From Diadophis punctatus similis (taxonomy: Eukaryota > Chordata > Lepidosauria > Squamata > Dipsadidae), in the NCBI GenBank assembly GCA_023053685.1, contig JALIGW010000217.1, positions 62,001 through 126,000 of the forward strand: a DNA stretch of 64,000 bases, written 5' to 3'. Below, in pieces: positions 23,015 through 34,552 of the stretch. A program made the translations under genes and the position numbers. Every line of letters begins with the position of its first letter. Position 1 is the first letter of the stretch. The notes under the pieces were generated by a model, which was given only the letters and a program-made list of their open reading frames with translations, was not told where the DNA came from and ran no database searches.

Positions 23015-25593
23015 AATTCAGCTTTCCAGCATGTGGGGAACAGGAATATGTGTTTCTTTTTCATTTCTGAGGTGTTTGTCAAAAGTGATGTTTTTGGACA
23101 ATTGAATCCTAAGGCGAATGCTGTGTTAGACTTTGGGCTAGCTCTTCAGGGTAGGCTCGGAATCGAAAATCAAGCGAGAATTTGGCTTTCCAGCCTGTGG
23201 GGAACAGGAATATGTGTTTCATTTTCATTTCTGAGGTGTTTGTCAAAAGTCATGTTTTTTGGCTGTATTGAGTCCTAAGGCGAATGCTGTGTTAGACTTT
23301 GGGCTAGCTCTTCAGGGAAAGGTCGGAATCAAAAATCAAGCGAGAATTCGGCTTTCCAGCCTGTGGGGAACAGGAATATGTGTTTCATTTTCATTTCTGA
23401 GGTGTTTGTCAAAAGTCATGTTTTTTGGCTGTATTGAGTCCTAAGGCGAATGCTGTGTTAGACTTTGGGCTAGCTCTTCAGGGAAAGGTCGGAATAAAAA
23501 ATCAAGCGAGAATTCGGCTTTCCAGCCTGTGGGGAACAGGAATATGTGTTTCATTTTCATTTCTGAGGTGTTTGTCAAAAGTCATGTTTTTTGGCTGTAT
23601 TGAGTCCTAAGGCGAATGCTGTGTTAGACTTTGGGCTAGCTCTTCAGGGTAGGCTCGGAATCGAAAATCAAGCGAGAATTCGGCTTTCCAGCCTGTGGGG
23701 AACAGGAATATGTGTTTCTTTTTCATTTCTGAGGTGTTTGTCAAAAGTGATGTTTTTGGGCTGAATTGAGAACTAAGGCGAATTCCGTGTTAGACATTGG
23801 GCTTTCTGTTCAGGGAAAGCTCGGAATCAAAAATCAAGCGAGAATTCGGCTTTCCAGCCTGTGGGGAACAGGAATATGTGTTTCATTTTCATTTCTGAGG
23901 TGTTTGTCAAAAGTCATGTTTTTTGGCTGTATTGAGTCCTAAGGCGAATGCTGTGTTAGACTTTGGGCTAGCTCTTCAGGGTAGGCTCCGAATCAAAATT
24001 CAAGCGAGAATTCGGCTTTCCAGCACATGGGGAACAGGAATATGTGTTTCTTTTTCATTTCTGAGGTGTTTGTCAAAAGTGATGTTTTTGGACTGAATTG
24101 AATCCTAAGGCGAATGCTGTGTTAGACTTTCGGCTAGCTCTTCAGGGTAGGTTCGGAATCGAAAATCAAGTGAGAATTTGGCTTTCCAGCCCGTGGGGAA
24201 CAGGAATATGTGTTTCTTTTTCATTTCTGAGGTGTTTGTCAAAAGTGATGTTTTTGGGCTGAATTGAGAAATAAGGCGAATGCTGTGTTAGACCTTGGGC
24301 TAGCTCTTCAGGGAAAGGTCGGAATCAAAAATCAAGCGAGAATTCGGCTTTCCAGCCTGTGGGGAACAGGAATATGTGTTTCATTTTCATTTCTGAGGTG
24401 TTTGTCAAAAGTCATGTTTTTTGGCTGTATTGAGTCCTAAGGCGAATGCTGTGTTAGACTTTGGGCTAGCTCTTCAGGGTAGGCTCGGAATCAAAATTCA
24501 AGCGAGAATTCGGCTTTCCAGCCCGTGGGGAACAGGAATATGTGTTTCTTTTTCATTTCTGAGGTGTTTGTCAAAAGTGATGTTTTTGGGCTGAATTGAA
24601 TCCTAAGGCGAATGCTGTGTTAGACTTTGGGCTAGCTCTTCAGGGTAGGCTCGGAATCGAAAATCAAGCGAGAATTCGGCTTTCCAGCATCTGGGGAACA
24701 GGAATATGTGTTTCTTTTTCATTTCTGAGGTGTTTGTCAAAAGTCATGTTTTTTGGCTGTATTGAGAAATAAGGCGAATGCTGTGTTAGACCTTGGGCTA
24801 GCTCTTCAGGGTAGGCTCGGAATCAAAATTCAAGCGAGAATTCGGCTTTCCAGCCCGTGGGGAACAGGAATATGTGTTTCTTTTTTATTTCTGAGGTGTT
24901 TGTCAAAAGTCATGTTTTTTGGCTGTATTGAGTCCTAAGGCGAATGCTGTGTTAGACTTTGGGCTAGCTCTTCAGGGTAGGCTCGGAATCAAAATTCAAG
25001 CGAGAATTCGGCTTTCCAGCCCGTGGGGAACAGGAATATGTGTTTCTTTTTCATTTCTGAGGTGTTTGTCAAAAGTGATGTTTTTGGGCTGAATTGAATC
25101 CTAAGGCGAATGCTGTGTTAGACTTTGGGCTAGCTCTTCAGGGTAGGCTCGGAATCGAAAATGAAGCGAGAATTCAGCTTTCCAGCATGTGGGGAACAGG
25201 AATATGTGTTTCTTTTTCATTTCTGAGGTGTTTGTCAAAAGTGATGTTTTTTGACAATTGAATCCTAAGGCGAATGCTGTGTTAGACTTTGGGCTAGCTC
25301 TTCAGGGTAGGCTCGGAATCGAAAATCAAGCGAGAATTTGGCTTTCCAGCACGTGGGGAACAGGAATATGTCTTTCTTTTTCATTTCTGAGGTGTTTGTC
25401 AAAAGTGATGTTTTTGGGCTGAATTGAATCTAAAGGCGAATGCTGTGTTAGACCTTGGGCTAGCTCTTCAGGGAAAGGTCGGAATCAAAAATCAAGCGAG
25501 AATTCGGCTTTCCAGCCCGTGGGGAACAGGAATATGTGTTTCTTTTTCATTTCTGAGGTGTTTGTCAAAAGTGATGTTTTTGGGCTGAATTGA
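23015..25593 (+). repeat. ~2.6-kb module, version 2
   Basis: Counterpart of 18,871-21,449 with the left-domain marker at 24,170 and cagcatctgg at about 24,688. It ends where the rare B-prime unit replaces the expected common unit. Confidence 0.83.
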
Positions 25594-25692
25594 GAACTAA
25601 GGCGAATTCCGTGTTAGACATTGGGATTTCTCTTTTGGGAAAGCTCGGAATCAAAAATCAAACGAGAATTCGGCTTTCCAGCCTGTGGGGAA
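25527..25692 (+). repeat. Rare B-prime monomer, copy 2
   Basis: Shares gggatttctc and caaacgag with the unit at 333-498, with one change (cttttggg for ctttcggg). It sits exactly at the seam between the second module (ending about 25,593) and the third (from about 25,749). It is followed by a hybrid unit reading gtgatgttttttggctgtattg. Confidence 0.85.
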
Positions 25693-25748
25693 CAGGAATA
25701 TGTGTTTCTTTTTCATTTCTGAGGTGTTTGTCAAAAGTGATGTTTTTT

Positions 25749-27690
25749 GGCTGTATTGAGTCCTAAGGCGAATGCTGTGTTAGACTTTGGGCTAGCTCTT
25801 CAGGGTAGGCTCCGAATCAAAATTCAAGCGAGAATTCGGCTTTCCAGCACATGGGGAACAGGAATATGTGTTTCTTTTTCATTTCTGAGGTGTTTGTCAA
25901 AAGTGATGTTTTTGGACTGAATTGAATCCTAAGGCGAATGCTGTGTTAGACTTTCGGCTAGCTCTTCAGGGTAGGTTCGGAATCGAAAATCAAGTGAGAA
26001 TTTGGCTTTCCAGCCCGTGGGGAACAGGAATATGTGTTTCTTTTTCATTTCTGAGGTGTTTGTCAAAAGTGATGTTTTTGGGCTGAATTGAGAAATAAGG
26101 CGAATGCTGTGTTAGACCTTGGGCTAGCTCTTCAGGGAAAGGTCGGAATCAAAAATCAAGCGAGAATTCGGCTTTCCAGCCTGTGGGGAACAGGAATATG
26201 TGTTTCATTTTCATTTCTGAGGTGTTTGTCAAAAGTCATGTTTTTTGGCTGTATTGAGTCCTAAGGCGAATGCTGTGTTAGACTTTGGGCTAGCTCTTCA
26301 GGGTAGGCTCGGAATCAAAATTCAAGCGAGAATTCGGCTTTCCAGCCCGTGGGGAACAGGAATATGTGTTTCTTTTTCATTTCTGAGGTGTTTGTCAAAA
26401 GTGATGTTTTTGGGCTGAATTGAATCCTAAGGCGAATGCTGTGTTAGACTTTGGGCTAGCTCTTCAGGGTAGGCTCGGAATCGAAAATCAAGCGAGAATT
26501 CGGCTTTCCAGCATCTGGGGAACAGGAATATGTGTTTCTTTTTCATTTCTGAGGTGTTTGTCAAAAGTCATGTTTTTTGGCTGTATTGAGAAATAAGGCG
26601 AATGCTGTGTTAGACCTTGGGCTAGCTCTTCAGGGTAGGCTCGGAATCAAAATTCAAGCGAGAATTCGGCTTTCCAGCCCGTGGGGAACAGGAATATGTG
26701 TTTCTTTTTCATTTCTGAGGTGTTTGTCAAAAGTCATGTTTTTTGGCTGTATTGAGAAATAAGGCGAATGCTGTGTTAGACCTTGGGCTAGCTCTTCAGG
26801 GTAGGCTCGGAATCGAAAATCAAGCGAGAATTCGGCTTTCCAGCATCTGGGGAACAGGAATATGTGTTTCTTTTTCATTTCTGAGGTGTTTGTCAAAAGT
26901 CATGTTTTTTGGCTGTATTGAGAAATAAGGCGAATGCTGTGTTAGACCTTGGGCTAGCTCTTCAGGGTAGGCTCGGAATCAAAATTCAAGCGAGAATTCG
27001 GCTTTCCAGCCCGTGGGGAACAGGAATATGTGTTTCTTTTTTATTTCTGAGGTGTTTGTCAAAAGTCATGTTTTTTGGCTGTATTGAGTCCTAAGGCGAA
27101 TGCTGTGTTAGACTTTGGGCTAGCTCTTCAGGGTAGGCTCGGAATCAAAATTCAAGCGAGAATTCGGCTTTCCAGCCCGTGGGGAACAGGAATATGTGTT
27201 TCTTTTTCATTTCTGAGGTGTTTGTCAAAAGTGATGTTTTTGGGCTGAATTGAATCCTAAGGCGAATGCTGTGTTAGACTTTGGGCTAGCTCTTCAGGGT
27301 AGGCTCGGAATCGAAAATGAAGCGAGAATTCAGCTTTCCAGCATGTGGGGAACAGGAATATGTGTTTCTTTTTCATTTCTGAGGTGTTTGTCAAAAGTGA
27401 TGTTTTTTGACAATTGAATCCTAAGGCGAATGCTGTGTTAGACTTTGGGCTAGCTCTTCAGGGTAGGCTCGGAATCGAAAATCAAGCGAGAATTTGGCTT
27501 TCCAGCACGTGGGGAACAGGAATATGTCTTTCTTTTTCATTTCTGAGGTGTTTGTCAAAAGTGATGTTTTTGGGCTGAATTGAATCTAAAGGCGAATGCT
27601 GTGTTAGACCTTGGGCTAGCTCTTCAGGGAAAGGTCAGAATCAAAAATCAAGCGAGAATTCGGCTTTCCAGCCCGTGGGGAACAGGAATA
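25749..27690 (+). repeat. ~2-kb module, version 3 (expanded)
   Basis: Matches version 2 at +1,824 over about 25,749-26,707 and then at +2,156 from about 26,850. The offsets differ by 332 bp, exactly two monomers. The left-domain marker is at 25,994. Confidence 0.82.
26577..26908 (+). repeat. Two-monomer (332-bp) local expansion
   Basis: Two units beginning ggctgtattgagaaataagg at 26,578 and 26,744, followed by a third at 26,910, where versions 1 and 2 have only one. They alternate aatcaaaattc and aatcgaaaatc, and cagcccg and cagcatctgg, so a pair of units was duplicated together. Confidence 0.82.
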
Positions 27691-28751
27691 TGTTTTTCTT
27701 TTTCATTTCTGAGGTGTTTGTCAAAAGTGATGTTTTTGGGCTGAATTGAATCCTAAGGCGAATGCTGTGTTAGACTTTGGGCTAGCTCTTCAGGGTAGGC
27801 TCGGAATCGAAAATCAAGCGAGAATTTGGTTTTCCAGCACGTGGGGAACAGGAATATGTGTTTCTTTTTCATTTCTGAGGTGTTTGTCAAAAGTGATGTT
27901 TTTGGACTGAATTGAATCCTAAGGCGAATGCTGTGTTAGACTTTCGGCTAGCTCTTCAGGGTAGGCTCGGAATCGAAAATCAAGCGAGAATTTGGCTTTC
28001 CAGCACGTGGGGAACAGGAATATGTCTTTCTTTTTCATTTCTGAGGTGTTTGTCAAAAGTGATGTTTTTGGGCTGAATTGAATCCTAAGGCGAATGCTGT
28101 GTTAGACCTTGGGCTAGCTCTTCAGGGAAAGGTCGGAATCAAAAATCAAGCGAGAATTCGGCTTTCCAGCCCGTGGGGAACAGGAATATGTGTTTCTTTT
28201 TCATTTCTGAGGTGTTTGTCAAAAGTGATGTTTTTGGGCTGAATTGAATCCTAAGGCGAATGCTGTGTTAGACTTTGGGCTAGCTCTTCAGGGTAGGCTC
28301 GGAATCGAAAATGAAGCGAGAATTCAGCTTTCCAGCATGTGGGGAACAGGAATATGTGTTTCTTTTTCATTTCTGAGGTGTTTGTCAAAAGTGATGTTTT
28401 TGGACAATTGAATCCTAAGGCGAATGCTGTGTTAGACTTTGGGCTAGCTCTTCAGGGTAGGCTCGGAATCGAAAATCAAGCGAGAATTTGGCTTTCCAGC
28501 ATGTGGGGAACAGGAATATGTCTTTCTTTTTCATTTCTGAGGTGTTTGTCAAAAGTGATGTTTTTGGGCTGAATTGAATCCTAAGGCGAATGCTGTGTTA
28601 GACCTTGGGCTAGCTCTTCAGGGAAAGGTCGGAATCAAAAATCAAGCGAGAATTCGGCTTTCCAGCCCGTGGGGAACAGGAATATGTGTTTCTTTTTCCT
28701 TTCTGAGGTGTTTGTCAAAAGTGATGTTTTTGGGCTGAATTGAATCCTAAG
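27691..28751 (+). repeat. Continuation linker before the 1,990-bp HOR
   Basis: Satellite only. The first ~300 bp still match 21,391-21,690 at +6,300 (shared tatgttttt at 27,691), then differ (atttggctttcc against attcggctttcc at about 27,990). A gacaattg unit lies at 28,403 and tttttcctttctg at about 28,696. Confidence 0.78.
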
Positions 28752-30741
28752 GCGAATGCTGTGTTAGACTTTGGGCTAGCTCTTCAGGGTAGGCTCGGAA
28801 TCGAAAATCAAGCGAGAATTTGGTTTTCCAGCACGTGGGGAACAGGAATATGTGTTTCTTTTTCATTTCTGAGGTGTTTGTCAAAAGTGATGTTTTTGGA
28901 CTGAATTGAATCCTAAGGCGAATGCTGTGTTAGACTTTCGGCTAGCTCTTCAGGGTAGGCTCGGAATCGAAAATCAAGCGAGAATTTGGCTTTCCAGCAC
29001 GTGGGGAACAGGAATATGTCTTTCTTTTTCATTTCTGAGGTGTTTGTCAAAAGTGATGTTTTTGGGCTGAATTGAATCCTAAGGCGAATGCTGTGTTAGA
29101 ACTTGGGCTAGCTCTTCAGGGAAAGGTCGGAATCAAAAATCAAGCGAGAATTCGGCTTTTTAGCCCGTGGGGAACAGGAATATTTCTTTCTTTTTCATTT
29201 CTGAGGTGTTTGTCAAAAGTGATGTTTTTGGGCTGAATTGAGAAATAAGGCGAATGCTGTGTTAGACCTTGGGCTAGCTCTTCAGGGTAGGCTCGGAATC
29301 AAAATTCAAGCGAGAATTCGGCTTTCCAGCCCGTGGGGAACAGGAATATGTGTTTCTTTTTCATTTCTGAGGTGTTTGTCAAAAGTCATGTTTTTTGGCT
29401 GTATTGAGTCCTAAGGCGAATGCTGTGTTAGACTTTGGGCTAGCTCTTCAGGGTAGGCTCGGAATCAAAATTCAAGCGAGAATTCAGCTTTCCAGCCCGT
29501 GGGGAACAGGAATATGTGTTTCTTTTTCATTTCTGAGGTGTTTGTCAAAAGTGATGTTTTTGGGCTGAATTGAATCCTAAGGCGAATGCTGTGTTAGACT
29601 TTGGGCTAATTCTTCAGGGTAGGCTCGGAATCGAAAATGAAGCAAGAATTCAGCTTTCCAGCATGTGGGGAACAGGAATATGTGTTTCTTTTTCATTTCT
29701 GAGGTGTTTGTCAAAAGTGATGTTTTTGGACAATTGAATCCTAAGGCGAATGCTGTGTTAGACTTTGGGCTAGCTCTTCAGGGTAGGCTCGGAATCGAAA
29801 ATCAAGCGAGAATTTGGCTTTCCAGCCTGTGGGGAACAGGAATATGTGTTTCATTTTCATTTCTGAGGTGTTTGTCAAAAGTCATGTTTTTTGGCTGTAT
29901 TGAGTCCTAAGGCGAATGCTGTGTTAGACTTTGGGCTAGCTCTTCAGGGTAGGCTTGGAATCGAAAATCAAGCGAGAATTCGGCTTTCCAGCCTGTGGGG
30001 AACAGGAATATGTGTTTCATTTTCATTTCTGAGGTGTTTGTCAAAAGTCATGTTTTTTGGCTGTATTGAGTCCTAAGGCGAATGCTGTGTTAGACTTTGG
30101 GCTAGCTCTTCAGGGAAAGGTCGGAATCAAAAATCAAGCGAGAATTCGGCTTTCCAGCCTGTGGGGAACAGGAATATGTGTTTCTTTTTCATTTCTGAGG
30201 TGTTTGTCAAAAGTGATGTTTTTGGGCTGAATTGAGAACTAAGGCGAATTCCGTGTTAGACATTGGGCTTTCTGTTCAGGGAAAGCTCGGAATCAAAAAT
30301 CAAGCGAGAATTTGGCTTTCCAGCCTGTGGGGAACAGGAATATGTGTTTCATTTTCATTTCTGAGGTGTTTGTCAAAAGTCATGTTTTTTGGCTGTATTG
30401 AGTCCTAAGGCGAATGCTGTGTTAGACTTTGGGCTAGCTCTTCAGGGTAGGCTCCGAATCAAAATTCAAGCGAGAATTCGGCTTTCCAGCAAGTGGGGAA
30501 CAGGAATATGTGTTTCTTTTTCATTTCTGAGGTGTTTGTCAAAAGTGATGTTTTTGGACTGAATTGAATCCTAAGGCGAATGCTGTGTTAGACTTTCGGC
30601 TAGCTCTTCAGGGTAGGTTCGGAATCGAAAATCAAGTGAGAATTTGGCTTTCCAGCCCGTGGGGAACAGGAATATGTGTTTCTTTTTCATTTCTGAGGTG
30701 TTTGTCAAAAGTGATGTTTTTGGGCTGAATTGAGAAATAAG
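28752..30741 (+). repeat. 1,990-bp HOR (12 monomers), copy 1
   Basis: Twelve units, one with the 2-bp deletion. Shared marks with copy 2: ggttttccagcacg, cggctttttagcccg (29,153), aatgaagcaag, gacaattg (29,729), cagcaagtgg (30,489) and the left-domain marker (30,636). The first 350 bp are more diverged than the rest; gggctaattc at about 29,606 is private. Confidence 0.88.
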
Positions 30742-32731
30742 GCGAATGCTGTGTTAGACTTTGGGCTAGCTCTTCAGGGTAGGCTCGGAATCGAAAATCA
30801 AGCGAGAATTTGGTTTTCCAGCACGTGGGGAACAGGAATATGTGTTTCTTTTTCATTTCTGAGGTGTTTGTCAAAAGTGATGTTTTTGGACTGAATTGAA
30901 TCCTAAGGCGAATGCTGTGTTAGACTTTCGGCTAGCTCTTCAGGGTAGGCTCGGAATCGAAAATCAAGCGAGAATTCGGCTTTCCAGCCCGTGGGGAACA
31001 GGAATATGTGTTTCTTTTTCATTTCTGAGGTGTTTGTCAAAAGTGATGTTTTTGGGCTGTATTGAATCCTAAGGCGAATGCTGTGTTAGACCTTGGGCTA
31101 GCTCTTCAGGGAAAGGTCGGAATCAAAAATCAAGCGAGAATTCGGCTTTTTAGCCCGTGGGGAACAGGAATATTTCTTTCTTTTTCATTTCTGAGGTGTT
31201 TGTCAAAAGTGATGTTTTTGGGCTGAATTGAGAAATAAGGCGAATGCTGTGTTAGACCTTGGGCTAGCTCTTCAGGGTAGGCTCGGAATCAAAATTCAAG
31301 CGAGAATTCGGCTTTCCAGCCCGTGGGGAACAGGAATATGTGTTTCTTTTTCATTTCTGAGGTGTTTGTCAAAAGTCATGTTTTTTGGCTGTATTGAGTC
31401 CTAAGGCGAATGCTGTGTTAGACTTTGGGCTAGCTCTTCAGGGTAGGCTCGGAATCAAAATTCAAGCGAGAATTCAGCTTTCCAGCCCGTGGGGAACAGG
31501 AATATGTGTTTCTTTTTCATTTCTGAGGTGTTTGTCAAAAGTGATGTTTTTGGGCTGAATTGAATCCTAAGGCGAATGCTGTGTTAGACTTTGGGCTAAC
31601 TCTTCAGGGTAGGCTCGGAATCGAAAATGAAGCAAGAATTCAGCTTTCCAGCATGTGGGGAACAGGAATATGTGTTTCTTTTTCATTTCTGAGGTGTTTG
31701 TCAAAAGTGATGTTTTTGGACAATTGAATCCTAAGGCGAATGCTGTGTTAGACTTTGGGCTAGCTCTTCAGGGTAGGCTCGGAATCGAAAATCAAGCGAG
31801 AATTTGGCTTTCCAGCCTGTGGGGAACAGGAATATGTGTTTCATTTTCATTTCTGAGGTGTTTGTCAAAAGTCATGTTTTTTGGCTGTATTGAGTCCTAA
31901 GGCGAATGCTGTGTTAGACTTTGGGCTAGCTCTTCAGGGTAGGCTTGGAATCGAAAATCAAGCGAGAATTCGGCTTTCCAGCCTGTGGGGAACAGGAATA
32001 TGTGTTTCATTTTCATTTCTGAGGTGTTTGTCAAAAGTCATGTTTTTTGGCTGTATTGAGTCCTAAGGCGAATGCTGTGTTAGACTTTGGGCTAGCTCTT
32101 CAGGGAAAGGTCGGAATCAAAAATCAAGCGAGAATTCGGCTTTCCAGCCTGTGGGGAACAGGAATATGTGTTTCTTTTTCATTTCTGAGGTGTTTGTCAA
32201 AAGTGATGTTTTTGGGCTGAATTGAGAACTAAGGCGAATTCCGTGTTAGACATTGGGCTTTCTGTTCAGGGAAAGCTCGGAATCAAAAATCAAGCGAGAA
32301 TTTGGCTTTCCAGCCTGTGGGGAACAGGAATATGTGTTTCATTTTCATTTCTGAGGTGTTTGTCAAAAGTCATGTTTTTTGGCTGTATTGAGTCCTAAGG
32401 CGAATGCTGTGTTAGACTTTGGGCTAGCTCTTCAGGGTAGGCTCCGAATCAAAATTCAAGCGAGAATTCGGCTTTCCAGCAAGTGGGGAACAGGAATATG
32501 TGTTTCTTTTTCATTTCTGAGGTGTTTGTCAAAAGTGATGTTTTTGGACTGAATTGAATCCTAAGGCGAATGCTGTGTTAGACTTTCGGCTAGCTCTTCA
32601 GGGTAGGTTCGGAATCGAAAATCAAGTGAGAATTTGGCTTTCCAGCCCGTGGGGAACAGGAATATGTGTTTCTTTTTCATTTCTGAGGTGTTTGTCAAAA
32701 GTGATGTTTTTGGGCTGAATTGAGAAATAAG
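30742..32731 (+). repeat. 1,990-bp HOR (12 monomers), copy 2
   Basis: Tandem copy of 28,752-30,741. It reads gggctaactc where copy 1 has gggctaattc, and a unit near 31,051 reads gggctgtattgaatcc, an unusual combination. Marker at 32,626. Confidence 0.88.
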
Positions 32732-33089
32732 GCGAATGCTGTGTTAGACTTTGGGCTAGCTCTTCAGGGTAGGCTCGGAATCGAAAATCAAGCGAGAATT
32801 TGGTTTTCCAGCACGTGGGGAACAGGAATATGTGTTTCTTTTTCATTTCTGAGGTGTTTGTCAAAAGTGATGTTTTTGGACTGAATTGAATCCTAAGGCG
32901 AATGCTGTGTTAGACTTTCGGCTAGCTCTTCAGGGTAGGCTCGGAATCGAAAATCAAGCGAGAATTCGGCTTTCCAGCCCGTGGGGAACAGGAATATGTG
33001 TTTCTTTTTCATTTCTGAGGTGTTTGTCAAAAGTGATGTTTTTGGGCTGAATTGAATCCTAAGGCGAATGCTGTGTTAGACTTTGGGCT
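32732..33089 (+). repeat. 1,990-bp HOR, partial third copy
   Basis: About 358 bp repeat the start of the unit, including ggttttccagcacg and ctttcggctag. It departs at about 33,090, where gggtaggctc replaces gggaaaggtc. Confidence 0.8.
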
Positions 33090-33217
33090 AGCTCTTCAGG
33101 GTAGGCTCGGAATCGAAAATCAAGCGAGAATTCGGCTTTCCAGCATGTGGGGAACAGGAATATGTGTTTCTTTTTCATTTCTGAGGTGTTTGTCAAAAGT
33201 CATGTTTTTTGGCTGTA

Positions 33218-33700
33218 TTGAATCCTAAGGCGAATGCTGTGTTAGACATTGGGATAGCTCTTTAGGGTAAGCTCGGAATCGAAAATCAAGCGAGAATTTG
33301 GCTTTCCAGCACGTGGGGAACAGGAATATTTCTTTCTTTTTCATTTCTGAGGTGTTTGTCAAATGTGATGTTTTTGGGCTGAATTGAGAAATAAGGCGAA
33401 TGCTGTGTTAGACCTTGGGCTAGCTCTTCAGGGTAGGCTCGGAATCAAAATTCAAGCGAGAATTCGGCTTTCCAGCCCGTGGGGAACAGGAATATGTGTT
33501 TCTTTTTTATTTCTGAGGTGTTTGTCAAAAGTCATGTTTTTTGGCTGTATTGAGTCCTAAGGCGAATGCTGTGTTAGACTTTGGGCTAGCTCTTCAGGGT
33601 AGGCTCGGAATCAAAATTCAAGCGAGAATTCGGCTTTCCAGCCTGTGGGGAACAGGAATATGTGTTTCTTTTTCATTTCTGAGGTGTTTGTCAAAAGTGA
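33218..33700 (+). repeat. taagctcgg cassette, copy 2
   Basis: Same three-unit run as 16,970-17,459 but with gggatagctcttt in place of gggctagctcttt, which destroys the NheI site. This gggatagc form is the one found once in each 2.37-kb module to the right, so it may be close to the source of that module. gtcaaatgtgatg at about 33,358 is a private change. Confidence 0.78.
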
Positions 33701-34552
33701 TGTTTTTGGGCTGAATTGAATCCTAAGGCGAATGCTGTGTTAGACTTTGGGCTAGCTCTTCTGGGTAGGCTCGGAATCGAAAATGAAGCGAGAATTCAGC
33801 TTTCCAGCATGTGGGGAACAGGAATATGTGTTTCTTTTTCATTTCTGAGGTGTTTGTCAAAAGTGATGTTTTTGGACAATTGAATCCTAAGGCGAATGCT
33901 GTGTTAGACTTTGGGCTAGCTCTTCAGGGTAGGCTCGGAATCGAAAATCAAGCGAGAATTTGGCTTTCCAGCCTGTGGGGAACAGGAATATGTGTTTCAT
34001 TTTCATTTCTGAGGTGTTTGTCAAAAGTCATGTTTTTTGGCTGTATTGAGTCCTAAGGCGAATGCTGTGTTAGACTTTGGGCTAGCTCTTCAGGGAAAGG
34101 TCGGAATCAAAAATCAAGCGAGAATTCGGCTTTCCAGCCTGTGGGGAACAGGAATATGTGTTTCATTTTCATTTCTGAGGTGTTTGTCAAAAGTCATGTT
34201 TTTTGGCTGTATTGAGTCCTAAGGCGAATGCTGTGTTAGACTTTGGGCTAGCTCTTCAGGGTAGGCTCGGAATCGAAAATCAAGCGAGAATTCGGCTTTC
34301 CAGCCTGTGGGGAACAGGAATATGTGTTTCTTTTTCATTTCTGAGGTGTTTGTCAAAAGTGATGTTTTTGGGCTGAATTGAGAACTAAGGCGAATTCCGT
34401 GTTAGACATTGGGCTTTCTGTTCAGGGAAAGCTCGGAATCAAAAATCAAGCGAGAATTCGGCTTTCCAGCCCGTGGGGAACAGGAATATTTCTTTCTTTT
34501 TCATTTCTGAGGTGTTTGTCAAAAGTGATGTTTTTGGGCTGTATTGAGTCCT

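Noticed and set aside
18871..25593. A true 4,144-bp tandem HOR
   Set aside because: The match at +4,144 covers only about 2.58 kb, less than the offset, so the remaining 1.56 kb is not repeated. It is better described as a module recurring with a linker.
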